Source of the DNA: a virus
DNA: 31,247 bases
Virus record (IMG/VR): IMGVR_UViG_3300027503_000046
Span: 1 to 31,247 of that record
Direction: 5' to 3' (one strand)
Each line of letters opens with the position of its first letter. Positions within the stretch are counted from its first letter, which is position 1. The notes beneath the pieces are model-generated. The model was not told the origin of the DNA. It made no database searches and worked only from the letters and a program-made list of their open reading frames with translations. Below are positions 6,065 through 12,211 of the stretch, in pieces. A program made the position numbers and the translations under genes.

Positions 6065-7526
6065 AATATCCTCGCATTGTTGACAATTCCGCTACCCTCT
6101 CTCTAATCCAGGGTTCTGGTTTTATATTGCTTCGAAACATTTCCGCTGTCATCTCTCTTAGTCTATTTAATTCCATTTCTTCCTCATGTGTTCTACATCG
6201 TACTACTTCTAAAGTTTCAGTAGATCTATTTTTGCCGGTCATGATATTATGTAATCTATTCTGCCATGCAATACGTTCGCTCTCCGGAATTGAGTTATAC
6301 TCCTCAGCTTTACGATATGCTTCTAATCTTGCCAGTTCTTTTTGTTTCTCCTCTTGTATTTCATCTAATATTTTTTTATTCTTTTTATCTATCAGTCTCT
6401 TAATCTCATCATACACTCCATCAATATCATTACTAAATCCACCAAAACAGTATTTCAAAGTAGGATTGCAATTAAGATATAGCACAAGATTTTTATCCAA
6501 GATTTCCGGATAAAGTTTTCCTCTAAACTCTTCTCCGAATTTTTTGATATAGTAAATTTTAATCATTAACTCCAAAGCTTGATAAAGTCTTTTGGATAGT
6601 GCTGACCTTGTCTCGGGATTAGCAGATTTGTATTTTGCAATAAAATCCCGAACTACCTCTACATCTTTCGCATCCTCCATTATGTGATGGTCATTGGGAA
6701 GTGAATTGTAGATCTTGTTGAGTATCCTCCGAGGGTTGTCGTCAAAACCAATACCGAGGGTCTGCATCAACTTTTCGGAGTTTCCGATGAGTTCTGTTGT
6801 AGTAAGTTTTGGAACCTGTCCAAGGATATTGTCGTATTTAGTATTTATGTCCCTTATCTGTAGTTCATACTTGCGTTCAATCTCTGAATTATCAATAAAA
6901 TCGATTTTAAGACTATCCAGAAAGATTTCCTCTACCTTGGGTATATCCAAGTGGTTTGTGTGTGCTTCTGGTTGATTTAATGATGTTTTTTGGATTATGT
7001 CTCTATTAATTGTGTGTGTGTGCGAATCTTTTGCCAGTTCGATTAAATTTTCGTTTTTCTCTATATTATTTAATACATCGTGGTTTGATTCTTTTTTTTC
7101 TTCACACACCTCATTTTTTAGTGCACCCGTTTTAATTGGATTGGTTTTCTTTATATTGTTATTCTTATTGGATACCCCCAAAACCGATTTATCGCTTTCC
7201 GACATATCGCTTTTGGGTATATCGGTAAATTTATTTCCGAACATGTTTAATATATAAGTCCAGTTACCCTTATTCCCTGCCTCTCTGGTAATATTAAGAT
7301 AGCCATTTTTTTTAAGTTCTTGAATACCGGTCTGAATAGCTTTTTTCCCATCTGCTCCATGTTTAATTAAGGTTTTACTTGTTATTATAAATCTATCAGT
7401 ATCGTGACTTAAGAGATGACATAAAATTCCTTTTGCTTTATAACTAATATTTTGATCGGATAACATCTTATTTGATACTTGAGTAAATCCTTGACGGTTT
7501 TTTATTATAAAATTTCGTTCTTTCAT
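6054..7526 (-). CDS. Phage replication initiator-like protein with N-terminal winged helix
   Basis: The 490 residues start with a winged helix-turn-helix of the phage replication-organiser type (residues 10-85: ISYKAKGILCHLLSH, then TLIKHGADGKKAIQTGIQEL). A low-complexity linker follows (about 90-200), encoded by the short DNA repeats at 7184-7228. The C-terminal region is helical (about 230-400), ending in a charged coiled coil. The layout of DNA-binding head, repeat-bearing linker and helicase-recruiting tail parallels lambda O, although sequence kinship is not claimed. With no polymerase or helicase gene in the genome, the phage presumably recruits host replication proteins. It is linked by ATGA to a smaller winged-helix gene upstream. 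Confidence 0.75.
   Translation of the reverse strand: MKERNFIIKNRQGFTQVSNKMLSDQNISYKAKGILCHLLSHDTDRFIITSKTLIKHGADGKKAIQTGIQELKKNGYLNITREAGNKGNWTYILNMFGNKFTDIPKSDMSESDKSVLGVSNKNNNIKKTNPIKTGALKNEVCEEKKESNHDVLNNIEKNENLIELAKDSHTHTINRDIIQKTSLNQPEAHTNHLDIPKVEEIFLDSLKIDFIDNSEIERKYELQIRDINTKYDNILGQVPKLTTTELIGNSEKLMQTLGIGFDDNPRRILNKIYNSLPNDHHIMEDAKDVEVVRDFIAKYKSANPETRSALSKRLYQALELMIKIYYIKKFGEEFRGKLYPEILDKNLVLYLNCNPTLKYCFGGFSNDIDGVYDEIKRLIDKKNKKILDEIQEEKQKELARLEAYRKAEEYNSIPESERIAWQNRLHNIMTGKNRSTETLEVVRCRTHEEEMELNRLREMTAEMFRSNIKPEPWIRERVAELSTMRGYYGD
7184..7228. repeat. Candidate origin iterons inside the replication gene
   Basis: On the plus strand two 15-base units, CCGATTTATCGCTTT (7184-7198) and CCGACATATCGCTTT (7199-7213), are adjacent, and a degenerate third unit (7214-7228) keeps TATCG in exact 15-base register. 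Imperfect inverted sequences (ATACCCCCAAAA and TTTTGGGTAT) flank them, and an AT-rich stretch lies at 7141-7170. Lambda-type origins use iterons inside the initiator gene in the same way. Confidence 0.5.
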
Positions 7527-7744
7527 TCTTTAACCTCAATCATATTTTTCTTGATAATAACCCCCTGCTCAATCAATTCATCAATCGCTTTTGTGGTTGC
7601 AACAAATCCAGATGTAGACGAATCGATCAAGTCCTTAATGTTGATTGATCCCCCATCGGGAGAGATGTGCTTAAGATAAAAATAAAGTCCCTTGGCAGAT
7701 AAGGACAAGTTTTTATTTTGTAGTACTTCAGTATTAATTATCAT
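7523..7744 (-). CDS. Small winged-helix protein, 73 aa (initiator-like)
   Basis: The whole protein is one helix-turn-helix domain: LSLSAKGLYFYLKH, then NIKDLIDSSTSGFVATTKAIDELIEQGVI. This matches the N-terminal domain of the downstream replication protein in layout (SxKAKG-like start, second helix pair, wing). It may be a split or duplicated initiator head competing for or modulating origin binding, which is inference. A good ribosome binding site (AGGAG) precedes the ATG and an ATGA overlap links it to the replication gene. Confidence 0.75.
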   Translation of the reverse strand: MIINTEVLQNKNLSLSAKGLYFYLKHISPDGGSINIKDLIDSSTSGFVATTKAIDELIEQGVIIKKNMIEVKE

Positions 7745-7755
7745 TTTGTCTCCTG

Positions 7756-8526
7756 TTAAAATAATTTTTGTTGAACACTAGATATTCTTTTATTTATAAT
7801 TTCGCAGTATTCAGATGATATTTCGCTTCCTATCCAATTTCTTTTATTTGCAATACACATTTTAGCAGTAGTGCCTGAACCCATAAATGGATCGTAAATT
7901 AATTCATTTTCATTAGACCATGAAAGAATATGGTCATTGACTAATTCTTCAGGAAATACAGCAGGATGTTCTGTAGTATTATTTCCTCGTGATATTTCCC
8001 AAACATTAAATCTTCTCGAATATTCCTTGACAATTCTAATTTCATTTAATATTATTCTATCTTCTCTGCATGATCTTGTTTCCTTTTTGCTTATACTACC
8101 AAAAGATTTATTTTTTTTATCATTTAATAAATTCAATGTTTTTGGTTTACCTTTGCTTAATATAAACATATATTCAAAAACATCATAATATCTTGATTCT
8201 GTTGGAACTTGCGGAGACGGTTTATGCCAAATCATTGTATCATGAATATTAAATCCAATCTCTTTAAAATATAATGCTTGTTTAAAACTTGTTCCTGTTT
8301 CGCTACCATCTATAGTAGCATCACTAACTATCCAAACTACCACACCACCTTGTTTTGTGACTCTATATAATTCCTTTGCTACGTTTTGAAAATCAAAACT
8401 ATATCCCTTGTAATTTCTAAGATTATCGTATGGAGGACTTGTAATTGTTAAATCCACAAAATTATCTTCCATGCGAGACATGGTGTCCAAACAGTTTTCA
8501 TTATAAATTTTATTAATTTCTATCAT
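7756..8526 (-). CDS. DNA methyltransferase, beta class, SPPY type
   Basis: This enzyme transfers a methyl group from S-adenosylmethionine to an exocyclic amino group in DNA. Catalytic motif IV TSPPY is at 29-33 and the AdoMet-binding motif I DPFMGSGTT at 212-220, the beta-class order. SPPY is typical of N4-cytosine enzymes, but N6-adenine cannot be excluded. The 256 residues are a complete small methylase. No partner restriction enzyme is adjacent, so it is an orphan, perhaps protecting phage DNA or marking replication or packaging sites. It overlaps the antirepressor gene by four bases (ATGA). Confidence 0.93.
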   Translation of the reverse strand: MIEINKIYNENCLDTMSRMEDNFVDLTITSPPYDNLRNYKGYSFDFQNVAKELYRVTKQGGVVVWIVSDATIDGSETGTSFKQALYFKEIGFNIHDTMIWHKPSPQVPTESRYYDVFEYMFILSKGKPKTLNLLNDKKNKSFGSISKKETRSCREDRIILNEIRIVKEYSRRFNVWEISRGNNTTEHPAVFPEELVNDHILSWSNENELIYDPFMGSGTTAKMCIANKRNWIGSEISSEYCEIINKRISSVQQKLF

Positions 8527-9260
8527 TTTAGTTTATCCGTAAAATATATTTGTCCTTTGCCGGTGATTAAAGTTTTAATTTTAGATTCCTTTTTTTTATC
8601 TATTAAATACTCTATGACTTTAAAATACCCGCTCTCTATATATTTTTGATAAGGAATATTATTAGCCATTAAATATTTATTATCTCTCAGCCATAAGAAA
8701 AGTTTATTTTGTCCCCAGCCAATAAGTTTAGAAAATTCGCCAATAGAAATTGAATTTTTGCTATCTAACACTTTATCTGCAAACTCTACTTTCGGTTTAT
8801 CTTGTTCTATTTTTTTTGCTTGCTCTTCAATTCTTTCGGCTTGATCAGCGGCAAGTCTTAAAGCTTCGGCATAAGTTTGTGGAATCTTAAATTCAGACTG
8901 TTTAATTGAGTATGATCCTGTCTTGCGAATTGACGGAAGAACTTGACCGGTAACCCAATCCTTAAATTTTTTTGAATTATTAGTTTCTGATTTTAAAATT
9001 AAAGAATATAAATCAGATTCATTTATTAAAGTTAATTCTTGAAGTCCTCCTTTAGTAGGGAGTTTCATTTTGAAACCCCCTTTAGTATGTGTAATTACTG
9101 CTTTTCTGCCGTCGGAATATCCTAAAATTTTTGTAACATCACTGGCAACAAACCAGATTTGCTCATCAATTATTACAGTTCTAACATCCTGATTTTCAAA
9201 ATTAAATATACTAACTTCTTTCGATTGTGGTTGATTTTGATTAAATAAATTTTGTTCCAT
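8523..9260 (-). CDS. BRO-N/KilAC antirepressor-like protein
   Basis: The 245 residues comprise a BRO-N DNA-binding domain (about 17-115: FENQDVRTVIIDEQIWFVASDV, SDGRKAVITHTKGG, FKDWVTGQVLPSIRKTGSY), an acidic helical linker, and a KilAC domain (about 155-243: ADKVLDSKNSISIGEFSKLIGW, ending ITGKGQIYFTDKL). Such proteins act as phage antirepressors or early regulators. No repressor is visible in the genome, so the target is unknown. The ATG at 9260 has an AAGGAG ribosome site, but that site is buried in a hairpin within an unusually structured leader. It is followed without a gap by the methylase. Confidence 0.9.
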   Translation of the reverse strand: MEQNLFNQNQPQSKEVSIFNFENQDVRTVIIDEQIWFVASDVTKILGYSDGRKAVITHTKGGFKMKLPTKGGLQELTLINESDLYSLILKSETNNSKKFKDWVTGQVLPSIRKTGSYSIKQSEFKIPQTYAEALRLAADQAERIEEQAKKIEQDKPKVEFADKVLDSKNSISIGEFSKLIGWGQNKLFLWLRDNKYLMANNIPYQKYIESGYFKVIEYLIDKKKESKIKTLITGKGQIYFTDKLK

Positions 9261-9386
9261 TATTGGACTCCTTAAGTTGAGTCCCGATGGGGTGGATATT
9301 CTAAGGTAGGTTCCTATTGCTATAATCTTCCCTATAAAGATCCACCCGATGATAGGGACATCGGGCTTGAGTCAATTATGTCTCTA
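9261..9386 (-). ncRNA. Structured leader, candidate translational RNA switch
   Basis: Read on the minus strand, three structures can be drawn. (A) Stem CCCGATG/CATCGGG (9365-9359 with 9351-9345), whose 7-base loop is fully complementary to ATAGGGA at 9335-9329, a possible H-type pseudoknot. (C) Stem GGACTC/GAGTCC (9284-9279 with 9270-9265), which encloses the AAGGAG of the antirepressor gene. (B) A long-range stem of 8 + 5 bp pairing 9281-9285 and 9290-9297 with 9355-9359 and 9340-9347. B uses bases needed by both A and C, so A+C (site covered) and B (site free) exclude each other. The region is much richer in GC than its surroundings. It matches no riboswitch class I know. Confidence 0.5.
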
Positions 9387-9563
9387 TTAGTTTTTTTGTA
9401 AACCTTTTTTTAGCAAATAAAAACGAATTTCATCCAGGGTTTTTAAGTCCTTGTCGATCTCGTCTTTTTGACTTTGTGTAATATACGGGTTCTGGAGCAA
9501 CTTAACTATATCAATATATATACTAAGTATGTCCTCTAAGTTTGTCAGCTTATTGATGTCCAT
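9387..9563 (-). CDS. Small hypothetical protein, 58 aa
   Basis: The frame starts MDINKLTNLEDILSIYIDIV and ends LLKKGLQKN. It is an all-helical, charged micro-protein with no recognised family. The ATG lies four bases after the stop of the 142-codon gene upstream, with a weak GGTGG ribosome site inside that gene's last codons. It ends where the structured antirepressor leader begins. Confidence 0.68.
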   Translation of the reverse strand: MDINKLTNLEDILSIYIDIVKLLQNPYITQSQKDEIDKDLKTLDEIRFYLLKKGLQKN

Positions 9564-9567
9564 TATT

Positions 9568-9996
9568 TTACCACCATTTTAATAATATTTTATTTTCGTC
9601 TATTTGCGGACTAAATTCTCGTAATAAATCTTTTTTTATTAATGTGATACTAATTAAACTATTTTTGCAATTCCCATTGTATATTGTATAATCTTGCAAT
9701 ACATGAAAAATTTTGTTCAGATATATTTCACAGTCATCGATTTTTTCTTCAGTTTCTTCAGCTACGTCAAAACTAAGCTTCCAACTATCTGGGTATTCAG
9801 GATCATCTACACTATAAACGTTTCTATGCAATTTATATCTATAATAATATAGCTTATTGTTATCATAATAAAGTAATTTTATTTTATGTTTCTTTTTGTT
9901 TTCAACGAATACATCTAATAATAATATGTCATCATTAGTTTTGTATAAATTGATTTTATATTTATTGGCACATTCATATTTTTCTACTATCATCAT
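9568..9996 (-). CDS. Hypothetical protein, 142 aa
   Basis: I do not recognise this protein. It is rich in Lys, Tyr, Asp and Asn with beta-strand-like alternation in the first half (KINLYKTNDDILLLDVFV, KLLYYDNNKLYYYRYKL) and a helical second half; it ends KWW. No membrane segment or catalytic motif is visible. An AGGAG site precedes the start (MMIVEKYECA). The gap upstream contains an inverted repeat at 10011-10038, so it may begin a sub-operon with the antirepressor. Confidence 0.75.
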   Translation of the reverse strand: MMIVEKYECANKYKINLYKTNDDILLLDVFVENKKKHKIKLLYYDNNKLYYYRYKLHRNVYSVDDPEYPDSWKLSFDVAEETEEKIDDCEIYLNKIFHVLQDYTIYNGNCKNSLISITLIKKDLLREFSPQIDENKILLKWW

Positions 9997-10010
9997 ATCT
10001 CCTTATTAGA

Positions 10011-10038
10011 TGCTTGCTAATTATACAACTAGCAAGCA
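10011..10038. repeat. Perfect 9-bp inverted repeat between ATPase and hypothetical gene
   Basis: TGCTTGCTA (10011-10019) and TAGCAAGCA (10030-10038) are exact inverted copies with a 10-base centre that contains TATAAT on the minus strand. TTGATA lies 19 bases upstream of that hexamer. No T-run follows, so it is not a standard terminator. It could be an operator over an internal promoter or a processing hairpin. Confidence 0.55.
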
Positions 10039-10046
10039 AGTTTGTA

Positions 10047-11339
10047 TCAATCGTGATAAGTTGCCATTGCTATCTGCATTCTTTTGGCACGATAAAATTC
10101 AGAGTGATCTTTAAGTCCAAACCACCCGGATAATGTTTCTAATAATCCAAGTTTGTCCTCGTTAAAATTCCTCTCTTTATAATGATCTAATAACCTAATC
10201 ACATCATCTTTAATACTATCCTGATTTTCTGGGATGTATTTTTCTGCATCGTAAAACTCTTTGTAATTAAATCCTCGCTCAACTATATCGTAAATTCTAT
10301 TCACAAAACTTTGACCGTTAAAATACTCTTGTAGATCATCATATTTAAACAACTTACAAACCTCAGCAAGTTGCTTTTTATAATCCAGGTCAATTATCAC
10401 CAGAGAAGATTCAATTTGGTTCTGTAATTTTAACAATTCGTTTTTGGTATGTTGTAATACTGTTCCCCATTGTTGTGCAGTAAACCCTTTACTGAGATCC
10501 AATATTTTAACTGTCATATCCACCAATCGCTGACCGTTCATACTAGCAATTGCATCGGTAAAAGATTGGTTAAACTTAGTAATTGTTTGATCTGCATTGG
10601 ATTTAGGTTTAGCTTGTGGTTGTGGTTGCTCGATTGGTTTAGGTATTTCTTTGGGAGGGATATATGCACCTTCATTAAGCCACTCAATCAACTCAGATCC
10701 AAACGATTCATCAGGATTTTTTATAATTTTATCCTGGAATTTTCCGGATCTGTCTTTGATAATTGTAGCAATGTGGTCGGTAGTTATCTCAATTAAAAAA
10801 TCAAACTCGTATTCAATCCCCTTCCCCTGCTCCGGACTTGTTCCTACACGAATCAACTTTTTATTTTCGTTAGTCTCCCATTCAGTTTTAGCTCTCATCG
10901 ATGCTATTATATGACCGTCAAAGTTAAGTATTGCATCAATAAGACTTCTTTGTTTGGGAGTCCCCTGTGACCATGCAGACCAGGTATTTCCTTTAAATTT
11001 TGTTTGTGCTATATGGTCAATTTCTTCTAGTAGCTCCTGCCAAGCATGAGATAAAGAATCAATTACTAATATTTTATATTGTGCTTTTTGTGCTTCTTTT
11101 ATAGCATCAATATAATTAGTAATATTTTTTTTCTCAAGTTCGAGCACGTCAAAATCGAACTTGTCAGCGTATTTCGATGCACTTCCCCGTTCTGTGTCAA
11201 TCACTGCTATTTGCGATTGTATGACGTTTTGAAAACCTTTTGCAATCTTTAGGCTCGTGTAGGTTTTGCCGGACCCGGATGCTCCGAAAATCGCAGCTCT
11301 TAATTTTGATTGTGATTTTGTTGCTTTTTTAAAACTCAT
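10047..11339 (-). CDS. AAA_24/Sak4-like RecA-fold ATPase
   Basis: The first 230 residues form a RecA-like ATPase: Walker A GASGSGKT (19-26), VIDTERGSA (47-55), Walker B ILVIDSLSHAW (90-100), then WSQGTPKQRSLIDAIL and IIASMRAKTEW. This matches phage AAA_24 proteins of the Sak4 type, which promote single-strand annealing and recombination with a phage SSB; an SSB is in this operon. A Pro/Gln-rich linker (about 233-247) leads to a helical C-terminal region of unknown role, so the protein is longer than minimal Sak4. Translation is coupled to the gene upstream by ATGA. Confidence 0.85.
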   Translation of the reverse strand: MSFKKATKSQSKLRAAIFGASGSGKTYTSLKIAKGFQNVIQSQIAVIDTERGSASKYADKFDFDVLELEKKNITNYIDAIKEAQKAQYKILVIDSLSHAWQELLEEIDHIAQTKFKGNTWSAWSQGTPKQRSLIDAILNFDGHIIASMRAKTEWETNENKKLIRVGTSPEQGKGIEYEFDFLIEITTDHIATIIKDRSGKFQDKIIKNPDESFGSELIEWLNEGAYIPPKEIPKPIEQPQPQAKPKSNADQTITKFNQSFTDAIASMNGQRLVDMTVKILDLSKGFTAQQWGTVLQHTKNELLKLQNQIESSLVIIDLDYKKQLAEVCKLFKYDDLQEYFNGQSFVNRIYDIVERGFNYKEFYDAEKYIPENQDSIKDDVIRLLDHYKERNFNEDKLGLLETLSGWFGLKDHSEFYRAKRMQIAMATYHD

Positions 11340-11548
11340 ATATTATCCTTATCTCCTGTAGGGTATATATCTATATAATTTTTGCATTTAAACTTACCAT
11401 ATCCACCACGTAGATTATCAATCATAGCAAGCAAATGTCTGAGACTATTTGCTTTATCTTTTGCAGTATTGTAATCACATGGGACACGATCTACGGTAAG
11501 ATAGTTGTATCGTACAGTAGGACGATAATAATAATAATCATAATCCAT
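11336..11548 (-). CDS. Tyrosine-rich small protein, 70 aa
   Basis: The preferred start (11548) gives MDYDYYYYRPTVRYNYLTVD, an unusual Tyr cluster, then a helical stretch and KFKCKNYIDIYP near the end. An in-frame ATG at 11593 would add a hydrophobic MFIVCLLLVIWQVDC leader, which could be a signal peptide, but it has no ribosome site and lies inside the overlapping 24-codon frame. No family is recognised. It overlaps the ATPase gene as ATGA. Confidence 0.6.
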   Translation of the reverse strand: MDYDYYYYRPTVRYNYLTVDRVPCDYNTAKDKANSLRHLLAMIDNLRGGYGKFKCKNYIDIYPTGDKDNI

Positions 11549-11612
11549 ACAATCTACCTGCCATATAACCAAGAGCAAACATACTATAAACATAAAATAT
11601 GATTTTTATCAT
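11538..11612 (-). CDS. 24-residue hydrophobic micro-protein with perfect Shine-Dalgarno
   Basis: The frame MIKIIFYVYSMFALGYMAGR plus four residues is preceded by AAAGGAGG six bases before its ATG, the strongest ribosome site seen in the window. The peptide is one likely membrane helix. It overlaps the RHH-like gene upstream by four bases and the Tyr-rich gene by 11. It could be a functional membrane peptide or a leader frame coupling translation into the next gene. Confidence 0.55.
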   Translation of the reverse strand: MIKIIFYVYSMFALGYMAGRLYGL

Positions 11613-11779
11613 AGTTGTCCTCCTTTTGCATAAATCGTTAAGATGAGATTAACGATATTTTTTTTGCTGACATACTCTCTCATCAAACCGCTTTCCTCTT
11701 CGTGTCGCCTAAAGCACTGCTCTAATAACTCATCGGATATTGATACCGACGAGTATTTTAATTTTTTTTTACTTTTCAT
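11609..11779 (-). CDS. Small basic protein, possible ribbon-helix-helix regulator, 56 aa
   Basis: The frame starts MKSKKKLKYSSVSISDELLE and ends NIVNLILTIYAKGGQL. A basic arm, an alternating strand (YSSVSI) and two helices fit a CopG/Arc-like ribbon-helix-helix DNA-binding fold, though the turn is unusual and the call is tentative. It is preceded by AGGAG and overlaps the upstream gene by 11 bases. A perfect palindrome (11634-11656) lies within its 3' coding part. Confidence 0.6.
   Translation of the reverse strand: MKSKKKLKYSSVSISDELLEQCFRRHEEESGLMREYVSKKNIVNLILTIYAKGGQL
11634..11665 (+). repeat. 8-bp inverted repeat followed by T-run on plus strand
   Basis: ATCGTTAA (11634-11641) and TTAACGAT (11649-11656) are perfect inverted copies around 7 bases, followed on the plus strand by A and eight T residues. 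The stem is AT-rich. It could stop antisense transcription or be an operator; it lies inside the RHH-like gene. Confidence 0.4.
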
Positions 11780-11978
11780 TTTTGATCTCCTGTATTATTA
11801 ATTCCCCAATTTCGCATTTCCATCGATTCGCAATTATATTTAGTGATTTGGTAGATGGTCGCACTTTATATGCTTTTAAATGGGTTAAATTATGATTTGT
11901 ATAAACAACTTCGTATTTATATCCTAATGATAATAAATGTTTTCTAATCATTTTGATCTCTGAATGTTTTCTAATCAT
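11769..11978 (-). CDS. Hypothetical protein with duplicated start, 69 aa
   Basis: The frame opens MIRKHSEIKMIRKHLLSLGY. The first nine codons and the second start are a 27-base tandem repeat that includes the AGATCAAA upstream of each ATG (11978 and 11951). The first ATG has the better ribosome site (AGGAG). The remainder has a basic strand-helix layout (THLKAYKVRPSTKSLNIIANRWKCEIGEL). No family is recognised. Confidence 0.7.
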   Translation of the reverse strand: MIRKHSEIKMIRKHLLSLGYKYEVVYTNHNLTHLKAYKVRPSTKSLNIIANRWKCEIGELIIQEIKNEK

Positions 11979-11987
11979 TTTGATCTC

Positions 11988-12191
11988 CTATTTAATTTTA
12001 ATTTTTGATTTTGATATAAATTCCAATCCAGGGTAATCACCATTTAATGTCTCTCTGCAATATCCACAGCACCTACCGGTGCCATCATCCCAAATTGAGT
12101 AGTAGTAAGCGTATTTATTACCTACTCCTATCAATTTTAACCCAGTTTTTACATACTCGCCAATTCTGTTTTTTAGTTCTGATTTATTCAT
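11988..12191 (-). CDS. Small cysteine-containing protein, 67 aa
   Basis: The start at 12191 (MNKSELKNRIGEYVKTGLKL) is chosen because AGGAG precedes it by a normal distance; an ATG at 12245 would run backwards through the hammerhead ribozyme. The centre GRCCGYCRETL clusters three cysteines, possibly a metal site. A strand-rich segment NKYAYYYSIWDD precedes it. No family is recognised. After ribozyme cleavage this gene would be first on the 3' product with a 25-base leader. Confidence 0.72.
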   Translation of the reverse strand: MNKSELKNRIGEYVKTGLKLIGVGNKYAYYYSIWDDGTGRCCGYCRETLNGDYPGLEFISKSKIKIK

Positions 12192-12211
12192 TTTTAATCT
12201 CCTATTAGTTT

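Noticed and set aside
7011-7022. (TG)6 run as a phase-variable repeat
   Set aside because: It is short, lies in the low-complexity linker of the replication gene and is read as HTHT. Nothing suggests slippage control.
9261-9386. Pistol, twister or hammerhead ribozyme in the antirepressor leader
   Set aside because: The loop pseudoknot is pistol-like, but the A-rich joining segment and cleavage-stem arrangement expected for pistol are absent, and no hammerhead core is present. It is kept only as an unclassified structured leader.
10708-10714. Another CTGATGA on the minus strand, as a second hammerhead core
   Set aside because: It lies inside the ATPase coding region with no following stem II, GAAA or cleavage triplet in reach.
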